Positions 23,784-31,512 of a stretch of DNA of 64,000 nucleotides are shown one piece after another. Position numbers and translations under genes: made by a program. The notes below the pieces were generated by a model. That model searched no databases. It worked only from the letters and a program-made list of their open reading frames with translations, and was not told the origin of the DNA. Each line of letters starts with the position of its first letter. The first letter of the stretch is position 1. Origin of the DNA: Candidatus Nanoarchaeia archaeon (GTDB taxonomy: Archaea > Nanobdellota > Nanobdellia > CSSed11-243R1); contig JAQTNH010000001.1 in the NCBI GenBank assembly GCA_028713895.1, positions 578,979 to 642,978 of the forward strand, given 5' to 3'.

Positions 23784-25492
23784 CGCTTGATCCTCTTTAA
23801 CAATTCATTCAGTGAAAGCGTGTTAAGAATGTCTTTTTTTGTGCACCATGCGCGGCGCGCTGTCGAGACTCCATACTCCATTAAATCTAACTGGTTCACT
23901 GCATGGGCGTCTGTTCCGATTGGAATCTGTAGTCCTGCGTCTTTTGCAGCGCGTGTATTCACATCGCTCAAATCAAGCCGTATGGGCGCAGCATTGGATT
24001 CAAGAAAAATATTGTTTGCCTTTGCAGCCGTGAAAACCTTTTCAAAGTCAAGCTCATATCCCGGGCGTTTGTTGATTTTGCGCCCGGTTGGATGGCAGAT
24101 TATGTTAACATACCTGTTTTCCATCGCCTTAATCATGCGCTTTGTCATTTCCTCTTTTGTGTGCTGCATTCCCTGGTGTATTGAGGCAAGAACAATGTCA
24201 AACTCGCTGAGCATCGCTGCATCTGCGAACAGCTCGCCATCCATTTTTATATCAACCTCTGCGCCGTGAAGTATAGGAAAATTAAGTTTTTTTCTTGCTG
24301 CATCAATCTCCTTTTGCTGCCGCTTCAGTTTTGCCATTGTCAAGCCATTGGCTATGCCTACAGGGCTAACATGATCTGTGATTGCACAATAGCTATATCC
24401 ACGAGCTTTGCATGTGCGGACCATCTCCTCAACAGTGTTCTCTGCATCACTGTAATTCGTGTGCATGTGCAGGTCGCCTTTGATATCTTTTAGTTCAACA
24501 AGCTGAGGTAACTCGTGTTTAAGCGCCGCTTCAACCTCTCCGCGGTTCTCGCGTATCTCAGGCGGCGGCGTCTGCATTCCAAGCTTGCTGTAAATCTCGT
24601 CTTCAGTTTTTCCTGCAATGCGTTTTGTTCCCCTGAACAGTCCGTACTCGCTGAGCTTGTAGCCTTTTGATATTGCAATGCGGCGTACAGCAACGTTGTG
24701 GTCCTTTGAGCCGATGAAGTACTGAAGCGCAGAGCCAAACTCGCCAGGCGGAAGGACCCTGCAGTCAACCTGCATGTCCTCGTAAACAACTGTGGATTTT
24801 GTTTCGCCTTTTGCAATCACGCGTTTGACTTTTGGCAGCGAAGTAAACAAGTTCATCACTTTTTTTGGGTTGGATGTCGTGACAAGAATATCAATGTCAC
24901 CAATTGTTTCCTTGCGGCGCGCAATTGAGCCAGCAATTTCCGCACGCAATATGTACGACTGCTTTTGGAGCAGTGCAATAATTTCGCGCGCCAATGGAAG
25001 CGCATAGCCGATGAGCTTTCGTTCGCCAGAAGCCTGCGTGAACTGTATCGCCTTTAGAATATTTTCTTCTGTCTTTTTGCGCATTCCAGGGAGCTTTTGA
25101 ATCTTTCCTTCCATAGCTGCCTGTTCCAAGTCGCCAAGATTCTTTATCTTTAATTTTTTGTACAGCAGCATTATTTTTTTAGGACCTAATCCTTCAACAT
25201 TGCTGAGGGATTCAATATCAATAGGTGTGCTTTTTTTCAGTTCGTCATATTTTTTAATTTTCCCTGTCCTGATGAATTCCTCAATGTGGCTGGCTATTGT
25301 TTTTCCAACACCAGGAATCTCCATAAGGGCTTTTGTTCCGCCGCGCCTGTAAACATCCTCCAAGTTTTCAGAAAGGGACTCTATGGTTCTTGCTGCTTTG
25401 CTGTATGCTATTGGCTCCCACTTAATGTTTTTTATCTCGAGCATCTCGGAAATCCTATATAATATGGCTGCGATTTCCTGATTTACTGCCAT
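23780..25492 (-). CDS. polX: DNA polymerase/3'-5' exonuclease PolX with PHP domain
   Basis: Gap-filling family X polymerase for base excision repair. From N to C: an 8-kDa helix-hairpin-helix region (MEIPGVGKTIASHI, GLGPKKIMLLYKKLKI), a palm with GSIARRKETIGDIDILV carrying catalytic Asp residues, then a PHP exonuclease domain beginning DLHMHTNYSDAENT with further metal ligands (ITDHV, GAEVDI, SIHQG, CHPTGR, GTDAH). The 570-residue length matches bacterial and archaeal PolX. The start overlaps the dcd stop as TGATG; an in-frame TTG lies 3 nt upstream. Confidence 0.95.
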   Translation of the reverse strand: MAVNQEIAAILYRISEMLEIKNIKWEPIAYSKAARTIESLSENLEDVYRRGGTKALMEIPGVGKTIASHIEEFIRTGKIKKYDELKKSTPIDIESLSNVEGLGPKKIMLLYKKLKIKNLGDLEQAAMEGKIQKLPGMRKKTEENILKAIQFTQASGERKLIGYALPLAREIIALLQKQSYILRAEIAGSIARRKETIGDIDILVTTSNPKKVMNLFTSLPKVKRVIAKGETKSTVVYEDMQVDCRVLPPGEFGSALQYFIGSKDHNVAVRRIAISKGYKLSEYGLFRGTKRIAGKTEDEIYSKLGMQTPPPEIRENRGEVEAALKHELPQLVELKDIKGDLHMHTNYSDAENTVEEMVRTCKARGYSYCAITDHVSPVGIANGLTMAKLKRQQKEIDAARKKLNFPILHGAEVDIKMDGELFADAAMLSEFDIVLASIHQGMQHTKEEMTKRMIKAMENRYVNIICHPTGRKINKRPGYELDFEKVFTAAKANNIFLESNAAPIRLDLSDVNTRAAKDAGLQIPIGTDAHAVNQLDLMEYGVSTARRAWCTKKDILNTLSLNELLKRIKR

Positions 25493-25995
25493 CAAAGCAC
25501 CTGGTTTTTGAACTTTCCAGTTAACTTTCCCCTGCCTTCAGTGCGCTCCAGAACGAGCTGAACAATGCGTTCGCCTGCCTTTATTGCAAGAGGGTGCGGA
25601 CCCAAGTTAAACATTTCAAGAACCTGGCGGTTTTCAGAGCCTGGCTGGACAAAACTTGCGGTCATGTGGATTGTCAAGCCCAGCCGTGCAAATCTACTGC
25701 GCCCCTGAAGCCAGCCGCAGATATTTTCAGGAAGCTTTATCTTCTCCTTTGTGATTCCAATAACAAAGTCTCCCGGGCGGATTATTATCTCTTCTGCTGT
25801 AATCTTTTTTGTGTACCTCTTGAAATCAGTTCCTTCAGTTACGCGGATAGACTTGCTGTCAGGAGGATAAAGCCTGAATTCGTTGCCAAGCGAGAGGTCA
25901 ATTGAGCCAGGGCCTATTTGGTCCATTTTTAGCGGAGTTATCTTTACTATGCCCTTTTTTATCATGTCAATCAAAACTGTTTTTGCAATCACCAT
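25492..25995 (-). CDS. dcd: dCTP deaminase
   Basis: Deaminates dCTP to dUTP (some archaeal members also hydrolyse it to dUMP). The family core GRSRFARLGLTIHMTASFVQPG and the catalytic-glutamate block VLEMFNLGP are visible, with GERIVQLVLER after it. The N-terminal GSIDLSLGNEFR loop is typical. Length 167 is slightly shorter than E. coli Dcd. It adjoins Sua5 upstream and PolX downstream, linking nucleotide pools with repair. Bifunctionality cannot be judged from motifs alone. Confidence 0.93.
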   Translation of the reverse strand: MVIAKTVLIDMIKKGIVKITPLKMDQIGPGSIDLSLGNEFRLYPPDSKSIRVTEGTDFKRYTKKITAEEIIIRPGDFVIGITKEKIKLPENICGWLQGRSRFARLGLTIHMTASFVQPGSENRQVLEMFNLGPHPLAIKAGERIVQLVLERTEGRGKLTGKFKNQVL

Positions 25996-26597
25996 TATTT
26001 CACCTCAAGCGCTGCTTTGATTTTTGATTTGGGAACAGCGCCTTCGCGCAAGACCCTTACTTTTTTGTCCTGAACCATGACAACTGTTGAAGGAAGCCTG
26101 TGCGGCAGATTTCCTGCATCAAGAATAGCGTCCACCTTCCCTGAGAACTGCTCCAATTCTTCAGAATCATAAATTGGCTCGTCCCCTGTAATATTTGCAG
26201 ATGTTGATACGATTGGATTACCGACTTCAGAAGCAAGCAGGCGGGCGACATTGTTCTCGCTGATGCGGAAATTGAACCATTCAAGTTTTCCTTTTCCCGG
26301 AACAGCAAGAGTGAGCGGGCCTGGCATGAATTTGTTTACAAGCAGTTCAGCAACCTCATTCACTTTTCCGTATTTTTTTGCAGTTTCCAAATCAGGGACA
26401 ATGCATATCATCGGCTTGTTTTTCTGGCGCTTTTTTATTTCGTAAATATGCTCGACAGCCTCTTTGTTTGTGAAATCGCATCCAATTCCATAAGAACTCT
26501 CGCTTGGGTAAATCACGATTGCGCCCTCTTTCATCGCTTTTGCAACGACTTTTATGTTTTCGCGCGTAGGCGTTAAAATTACTGTGACTTTATCCAA
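25995..26597 (-). CDS. sua5: L-threonylcarbamoyladenylate synthase (Sua5/YrdC family)
   Basis: Makes threonylcarbamoyl-AMP, the substrate for Kae1 in t6A synthesis. Recognised by YPSESSYGIGCDFTN, KKRQKNKPM, PGPLTLAVP, and VSTSANITG (the nucleotide/threonine site). At 200 residues it is the YrdC-only form without a Sua5 C-terminal domain. The start is TTG with a GAGGTGGAG Shine-Dalgarno sequence. It overlaps kae1 by 19 bp, so substrate maker and transferase are coupled. Confidence 0.94.
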   Translation of the reverse strand: MDKVTVILTPTRENIKVVAKAMKEGAIVIYPSESSYGIGCDFTNKEAVEHIYEIKKRQKNKPMICIVPDLETAKKYGKVNEVAELLVNKFMPGPLTLAVPGKGKLEWFNFRISENNVARLLASEVGNPIVSTSANITGDEPIYDSEELEQFSGKVDAILDAGNLPHRLPSTVVMVQDKKVRVLREGAVPKSKIKAALEVK

Positions 26598-27547
26598 CTA
26601 ATCTCCACCTCATCTGTTCTCCATGCAGGATAAATATCTACATGCTTTTTACCCTTTCTATCCAGCAATCCAACCCATGCAATCATCGCCGCGTTGTCGC
26701 CTGCGAGTTCCATCGGTATTGTTGAGAACTTTGCGCTTCGTTCTTCGCACATTATCCTGCACATCTCCTGAAGGCGCTTTGAAGCTGCGACTCCGCCTGT
26801 AAGAATCAATTCCTTTTTCTGGCAGTGAGCCATTGCGCGCTCAGTGATTTCAACAAGCATTGCAAAGCAGGTTTCAGTGAGAGAATAGCAGATGTCCTCG
26901 AGCCTGTATTTATCCAGGAGACTTTCTGCCTTTGTGAGCAGTCCGGAAAATGAAACATCCATGCCTTTTACTGAGTATGGCATCTGGATGTAATTCTTTG
27001 ATTTTGCTGCGAGCTCGCCAATCTTCGGGCCTGCTGGAAAATCAATTCCCGCCTTTCTGCCGAATGTGTCAAAAAGATTTCCAATGCCAATGTCCTCTGT
27101 TTCGCCGAACACGCGGTATTTCCCATTCTCAAAAGCTATTACTTGAGTGTTTCCGCCTGAAACATAGAGCATTACAGGGTCTTCAAATTTTGAGATGAGC
27201 TTTCCGATTTCAAGATGCGCAATGCAGTGATTGACTTCAACAATCGGAAGCTTCCACTTCTTTGATAGTTCCTCTGCCTTCTGCTTGCCGACCAACAAAC
27301 ATGGTGGAAGCCCCGGGCCCGAAGAGACTGCAATCAAATCAGGCTTTGTAATGTCTGCCTGAGCAAGCGCTGTCTGTATGAGCTCGTCTGCAATCATGAG
27401 ATGGTGCTCTTTTGCTTTTGCAGGCTCAATTCCCCAGCCTGTCGGAGGTATGTACATTTTTTTGATGTTTGCGAGAATCTTTCCTGCATCATCCACTAGC
27501 CCGACTCCGAAAGTGTGCGCAGTTGATTCAATTCCAAGACAAATCAT
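26579..27547 (-). CDS. kae1: tRNA N6-adenosine threonylcarbamoyltransferase Kae1
   Basis: Catalytic KEOPS subunit; transfers threonylcarbamoyl to A37 of ANN-decoding tRNAs. The ASKHA fold starts MICLGIESTAHTFGVG. Metal ligands are His107 and His111 in VNHCIAHLEIG and the Asp in ELAGDNAAMIAW. Length 322 matches a Kae1-only protein with no fused kinase; Bud32 is 10 kb away. Other KEOPS subunits (Pcc1, Cgi121) are not seen in the window. Overlaps the neighbours on both sides. Confidence 0.97.
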   Translation of the reverse strand: MICLGIESTAHTFGVGLVDDAGKILANIKKMYIPPTGWGIEPAKAKEHHLMIADELIQTALAQADITKPDLIAVSSGPGLPPCLLVGKQKAEELSKKWKLPIVEVNHCIAHLEIGKLISKFEDPVMLYVSGGNTQVIAFENGKYRVFGETEDIGIGNLFDTFGRKAGIDFPAGPKIGELAAKSKNYIQMPYSVKGMDVSFSGLLTKAESLLDKYRLEDICYSLTETCFAMLVEITERAMAHCQKKELILTGGVAASKRLQEMCRIMCEERSAKFSTIPMELAGDNAAMIAWVGLLDRKGKKHVDIYPAWRTDEVEISWIKSQ

Positions 27548-27972
27548 TCAGTCACCGTTTTTATGTGATACCCCTTTTTAAGCCATGCAATAAGTTCAGA
27601 GTTTATCTCGTCCGTTGTTTTTATATTGAGCTCGTAAAGATATCTGTGGCTGGACATTTTTGTAAGCCGTGGCAAGCGGGAGCTCCTTATCTCATCAGGC
27701 AGTGTGAAATGCATCTTGAGCCCGTCCCTTAGCGCATAAACGCACATGAACGTATAATTTGTTGATGTTGTTACAAAATGTATGCAGCACGGAAGCGATT
27801 CAATCCTGAAGTTCCCTATCTTCTTTTTGATTACAACCTTCAATTTGTTGTAAAGTTTTTTCGCGTAATCCCTGTTTTTAAGATGCTTTTCAACTGGATA
27901 GTACTTACATGAATGCGGCTGATTCTTCTTTTCAAAGCGCCTTTTGCATTTGCTGCATTTCCAGAATTTCAT
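27544..27972 (-). CDS. DUF5655-like protein with N-terminal zinc ribbon
   Basis: CSKCKRRFEKKNQPHSC at residues 6-22 is a zinc-binding knuckle. The rest matches the DUF5655 pattern as I know it: IESLPCCIHFVTTSTNYTF, SSRLPRL, HRYLYELNIKTTDEI, ELIAWLKKGY. The domain's activity is unknown. It overlaps both TrmY and Kae1, two tRNA-modification genes, which makes a nucleic-acid role plausible but unproven. Confidence 0.7.
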   Translation of the reverse strand: MKFWKCSKCKRRFEKKNQPHSCKYYPVEKHLKNRDYAKKLYNKLKVVIKKKIGNFRIESLPCCIHFVTTSTNYTFMCVYALRDGLKMHFTLPDEIRSSRLPRLTKMSSHRYLYELNIKTTDEINSELIAWLKKGYHIKTVTE

Positions 27973-28520
27973 TTTTTTGACCTCGCATCAAGTATATAAT
28001 TGATTATGTCAATGCAGGACATTGCAAGATAAAGCTGCTTGCCAAGTGAAATCTTTTTTGCTTTGCGAAGAATCCAATCCTCCTCTTTCTTTGGCAGGCC
28101 AACCTGGTCGCCAATGACAAAGACAGGGTTCGCACCAAAAGCAACATCTTTGATGTTTTCCCCACTTTCCTCAAGAACATAAACCTCAGATTTCTCATCG
28201 ATAATCTGGTGGAATCCTTTTTTGTCAAGAGTTATTCCAGGATGCTTTTCACCATTGAGAACATTCTGCAGTATTTGTGTCCAAGTTGCTTCGTCAACTC
28301 TAACATCGTGAAGCTCTGCGCCGTCAACCTGAAGATGCAATGGAGGGTGCGGGGGGCCGTTAAGAATTCCATGGAACACAACATCCTTGCGGATTCCGTG
28401 CGAAACAAACATGGATGTGAGTATAGTCTGATAAATCAGGTCCATTCTGCCTGCTTCGCGAAGGTTCGTGAAGCTGCTGTCTGTGCGTGCTGTCCGTGAA
28501 AAAATTATGAATTCTACCAT
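27969..28520 (-). CDS. trmY: tRNA (pseudouridine-54 N1)-methyltransferase TrmY
   Basis: Methylates pseudouridine 54 in the T loop of archaeal tRNAs to m1-psi, taking the place of bacterial m5U. SPOUT-class features are FIIFSRTARTDSSFTNLREAGRMDL at the start and FVIGDQVGLPKKEE in the knot that binds SAM. The 183-residue length is typical. First gene of the operon; an AGGTAATTCC Shine-Dalgarno sequence precedes the ATG. Confidence 0.95.
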   Translation of the reverse strand: MVEFIIFSRTARTDSSFTNLREAGRMDLIYQTILTSMFVSHGIRKDVVFHGILNGPPHPPLHLQVDGAELHDVRVDEATWTQILQNVLNGEKHPGITLDKKGFHQIIDEKSEVYVLEESGENIKDVAFGANPVFVIGDQVGLPKKEEDWILRKAKKISLGKQLYLAMSCIDIINYILDARSKK

Positions 28521-28601
28521 GGAATTACCTAGAACAAATACAATTAAAATGTTTTGGATAACACATGAAACTATTTTAAGCTGAAACCTCTCTGGTTTGT
28601 T

Positions 28602-29342
28602 ATGGACTTAATACTGGGAGCAGCCATCTTTTTTATCGGTTTTATACAAGCAGCAATAGGCTCAACTGTCAGTGGCGGCGGCATTATTGCAATACCTGCT
28701 TTAATGGCACTTGGTGTTCCCCCGCTTATGACATTGGGCACAATAAGGCCTGCTTATTTAGCCGGAGCTTTTGTTTCAGGCTGGAGATTCAAAGTAAGAG
28801 GCTACCTTAAGTTAAAAGAGGCTTTGACGATGATAGTGCCGGCTTTTATTGGGGCATTGATAGGTGCGTCTTTAATTTTGAGAGTAAGCGAAACATTTAC
28901 AAAATATCTGATAGCTGCTGTTGTGTTGGTATCTATAATTTTGCTTCTTGTCAAAAAAGAAGCTGGTGTTGTAAAAACTAAGAAAAAACATTCAGTTATA
29001 CTCTTGGTAATCATTGGTTTTGGAACCGGAATAATCAGCGGTGCAGTCGGGATTGTGGGCGGTACAATTTCTATGGTTGCCCTGATTATTTTGGAGGGAT
29101 TTACGTTTAAGGAAGCAATTGCATTAAATAATGTAAGAGGGCTGGGAAATCAAACAGCTGCGCTAATAGTTTTTGCTTTGGCATCATTTATTCTTTGGGA
29201 TTATGCAATTATCTTGATGCTGGGCAGTATAGTGGGCGGGATTGTGGGTGTAGAAATAGCCCACAAATTGCCGTTAAAAATGTTAAAACCCATCTTTATA
29301 GTGGTTGCAATATTGCTTACGATAAAATTCTTATTCTTTTAA
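28602..29342 (+). CDS. TauE/SafE family sulfite or anion exporter
   Basis: Polytopic membrane protein of 246 residues with about eight hydrophobic segments. The two duplicated TauE/SafE motifs are visible: GAAIFFIGFIQAAIGSTVSGGG near the start and GTGIISGAVGIVGGTISM in the middle. The family moves sulfite, sulfoacetate or related organosulfur anions; substrate here is unknown. It diverges from the trmY operon and stands alone, ending 9 bp before a convergent HD gene. Confidence 0.88.
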   Translation: MDLILGAAIFFIGFIQAAIGSTVSGGGIIAIPALMALGVPPLMTLGTIRPAYLAGAFVSGWRFKVRGYLKLKEALTMIVPAFIGALIGASLILRVSETFTKYLIAAVVLVSIILLLVKKEAGVVKTKKKHSVILLVIIGFGTGIISGAVGIVGGTISMVALIILEGFTFKEAIALNNVRGLGNQTAALIVFALASFILWDYAIILMLGSIVGGIVGVEIAHKLPLKMLKPIFIVVAILLTIKFLFF

Positions 29343-29351
29343 TAACAAATC

Positions 29352-29939
29352 TTAGAAGAATTCTTTTTTTCTTTCAGCCATGTAGAGTTTCCACATCTTT
29401 TGGGTTTCCTTGCAGCAGAAAGGCCTTTTTGCCAGTTTTTCATCATGGAGCCAGAATTCATATGTTTCTTTTGGACCCAGTCCCATGCCCCTGCCAGTTA
29501 CTTCAAATATCTCCTTGTTGCTCACACCCCACAAGAAGTCCAAGTCATTGAAAAGCGCCATCTCCCTGGAGTTTTTGAATGGAGCACTGTCATTGAGAAT
29601 CCAGTTGTCGTGGACTGAGACGTTGTAGACTATTACTTCCGCAAGTTTGGGGTCATAGCTTACTTGTGTTAATATATTGTCTGCTATCTGTGCACCTTTT
29701 TCCATGTGCAGTATCTTAAGCTCTTTATCCTTGCATCTGGGTATGTCGCCGTTTACGCCAACATAGCCCACATCATGGAGGATACATGTAGGCAGAAGTA
29801 TTCTTTTTTCCAGCCCTTCGATACCTGCAATTCTATCAGCTTTGCCCATCATCCACTCTATGTGCGGGATGTCATGAGAGCGGCCCTTTTGGTAATAGGG
29901 TTTTGCCAATTTCCAGATATCCGAATATATTTTATCCAT
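29352..29939 (-). CDS. HD-domain phosphohydrolase
   Basis: Metal-dependent HD hydrolase of 195 residues. The ligands are seen as GRSHDIPH (His), ILHDVGY (HD pair) and VSVHDNWIL (His/Asp). Substrates of such proteins are often nucleotides or their derivatives. The C-terminal half is variable and ends with KKEFF. It lies 12 bp downstream of the S27ae gene on the same strand and may be the last gene of that ribosomal/transcription operon. Confidence 0.83.
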   Translation of the reverse strand: MDKIYSDIWKLAKPYYQKGRSHDIPHIEWMMGKADRIAGIEGLEKRILLPTCILHDVGYVGVNGDIPRCKDKELKILHMEKGAQIADNILTQVSYDPKLAEVIVYNVSVHDNWILNDSAPFKNSREMALFNDLDFLWGVSNKEIFEVTGRGMGLGPKETYEFWLHDEKLAKRPFCCKETQKMWKLYMAERKKEFF

Positions 29940-29951
29940 AACTATAAGAAA

Positions 29952-30167
29952 TTATTTTTTTGGTTCTTGCTTCCGGAATTCTGTGTAGTGGCATTTTCCG
30001 CATGATATACGGTCCTTGTGCTCTGCGAGGAAAACTCCGCTTCCGCATTTAGGGCATGGTTTGCCTGTGTGCACAATCTTGCCAGCTTCTACCTTGTATT
30101 TTAACCATTTCTTGCTTGGATTAGTATCCCTTGCGCTTTTCTTTCCCTTGCTTTCTGCGCCTGGCAT
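29952..30167 (-). CDS. rps27ae: small ribosomal subunit protein S27ae (eS31)
   Basis: A 71-residue zinc-ribbon ribosomal protein. CPKCGSGVFLAEHKDRISCGKC holds the four zinc Cys. The lysine-rich N-terminal half is longer than in several archaeal S27ae proteins (about 50-60 residues). Its ATG touches the stop codon of S24e, with which it forms the canonical archaeal pair. Confidence 0.95.
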   Translation of the reverse strand: MPGAESKGKKSARDTNPSKKWLKYKVEAGKIVHTGKPCPKCGSGVFLAEHKDRISCGKCHYTEFRKQEPKK

Positions 30168-30499
30168 TATTTACCACCCTTCTTTTTAGCTGCTGGTGCT
30201 GCGACTGCCTTAACCTTTTTTTCAGCCAATTTGTTCCGGACAAGAATATTTCGTGTTTCGTATCTTATCATGTCTTCCTTGCTTTTGTAAACGTGCACCA
30301 TCCCAGCTAATTTATGCACGCCAAATACATTAGCCATCCTGTTCAGGACGAGGAAATCTTTTTGGGCTCCAGCTGCGGTTGCTATTGACTCAACAGCTTC
30401 AGCACGGACCGGCGCTTTTTGTTCGTAAACTATTTCGAACTTTATCTCGTTACGTCCAATCAATTTATTCTCTTTTTGTTCCAAAATCTTTGTTTCCAT
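30167..30499 (-). CDS. rps24e: small ribosomal subunit protein S24e (eS24)
   Basis: Archaeal/eukaryotic small-subunit protein. Visible family blocks: NKLIGRNEIKFEI at the N terminus and the C-terminal AGMVHVYKSKEDMIRYETRNILVRNK. The 110-residue length includes a short Lys/Ala tail. It lies between Spt4 and S27ae in the usual archaeal order Rpo7, Spt4, S24e, S27ae. Confidence 0.95.
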   Translation of the reverse strand: METKILEQKENKLIGRNEIKFEIVYEQKAPVRAEAVESIATAAGAQKDFLVLNRMANVFGVHKLAGMVHVYKSKEDMIRYETRNILVRNKLAEKKVKAVAAPAAKKKGGK

Positions 30500-30503
30500 T
30501 TAT

Positions 30504-30692
30504 TCACCTTACTTTCAGAGCATATTCGCCTGGAATCTCAATGCCAATCTGCTTTGCGATTTCTGATTTATCCGGGCTCAAGATTATTGCAAGCCCTCTC
30601 CAGTTCGTAGTGAGTTCCTGCCCCTTGCATATAGGGCACTGCTTGCCATGAACAATTATCTTGCATTTTTTGCATGCCTTTTCAGTTGCCAT
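30504..30692 (-). CDS. spt4: transcription elongation factor Spt4 (RpoE2)
   Basis: A 62-residue zinc protein that pairs with Spt5 on RNA polymerase. Zinc ligands are CKKC (residues 7-10) and CPIC (20-23). The family core WRGLAIILSPDKSEIAKQIGI follows. A hairpin (30697-30714) sits directly before the ATG and its strand includes the AAGGG Shine-Dalgarno-like sequence, so the structure could mask the ribosome-binding site. Confidence 0.94.
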   Translation of the reverse strand: MATEKACKKCKIIVHGKQCPICKGQELTTNWRGLAIILSPDKSEIAKQIGIEIPGEYALKVR

Positions 30693-30696
30693 AACC

Positions 30697-30714
30697 CTTT
30701 TCTTGAAAGAAAAG
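30697..30714. repeat. intergenic hairpin (family A-like) before spt4
   Basis: CTTTTCTT and AAGAAAAG pair with a two-base loop; outer bases TAA and TTA can extend it past a mismatch. CCAAAAGAAC follows, resembling the tail of the other copies. It fills most of the 56-bp gap between rpo7 and spt4 and overlaps the spt4 ribosome-binding region. Confidence 0.45.
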
Positions 30715-30748
30715 CTTTACCAAAAGAACTTTTCCTTCATGCCTCCAT

Positions 30749-31375
30749 TCACTTCTTTTTCTTGTCTGCCTTTGATTCTTTTCCAGTTTTCTTGACTTTT
30801 CCAGCCTTAGCTTCCTCTGCTTCAGCTGCGGCGTCAACGACTTTTTTCTTTTCAGCGTCAATCCACTCAAGCTTTCCAAGCCCGGGCTGCCTCATCGTGA
30901 GCCCGAGTTTTGCGCCTTTAATTGATTTAAGGCTGATTGCGATTACACGCGCAAGAACACTATCCTTTGTTTTCAAGGTTCGCTTTGAATCCTTGCCAGC
31001 AAGAACTCCTGCATCGCTGTAACTTACATAATCATCCATTACCTGTGAAACATGCACTAACCCGTCAATCGGGCCAATGCGTATGAAAGTTCCGAATTCA
31101 GTGATTTCAGAAACAATCCCGTTTACAACTTCCTGAAGCATTGGCTTGTAAAGAAGCATTTCAAAGGTTGTTTCGTAATAAACTGCTCCGTCTCCAGGAA
31201 TCATTGTGCCTTCGCCAATTCCCCTGACTTTTGTAAGAGCAATGAACAAGCCCTCTTTTCCAGTATAGCCTACAAATTCCTTGTTTATCGCAGCTGCTAC
31301 TGCGTCTTTTAATCCCTTTCCCAAAAACTGGGGCGGAACCCTGATATTCGATTTTAGTTCTACAACTTCATACAT
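30749..31375 (-). CDS. rpo7: RNA polymerase subunit Rpo7 (RpoE1)
   Basis: Part of the polymerase stalk with Rpo4. The N-terminal ribonucleoprotein-like part starts MYEVVELKSNIRVPP, and an S1 domain (VNGIVSEITEFGTFIRIGPIDGLVHVSQ) binds nascent RNA. A 25-residue Lys/Ala/Glu tail is an addition after the family core. Two ATGs lie 6 nt apart; the second has GGCG at a better distance. First gene of the operon with Spt4, S24e and S27ae. Confidence 0.94.
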   Translation of the reverse strand: MYEVVELKSNIRVPPQFLGKGLKDAVAAAINKEFVGYTGKEGLFIALTKVRGIGEGTMIPGDGAVYYETTFEMLLYKPMLQEVVNGIVSEITEFGTFIRIGPIDGLVHVSQVMDDYVSYSDAGVLAGKDSKRTLKTKDSVLARVIAISLKSIKGAKLGLTMRQPGLGKLEWIDAEKKKVVDAAAEAEEAKAGKVKKTGKESKADKKKK

Positions 31376-31457
31376 GAGCATCGCCTAAATAAACACCATA
31401 AACAACCATTTTTAATACTTTCTATTTTGTATGATAACTCAAAATATCAGCAAAAAG

Positions 31458-31467
31458 CTTTAAAAAA
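31458..31467 (+). promoter_or_regulatory. TATA box of the pyrophosphatase gene
   Basis: CTTTAAAAAA lies about 50 bp before the ATG, placing transcription start near 31487. A GAGGGGTGA Shine-Dalgarno sequence (31500-31508) precedes the ATG at good spacing. Confidence 0.45.
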
Positions 31468-31512
31468 CAAGTTTTCGTAATTATAGTATACAAAATCACG
31501 AGGGGTGACTAT

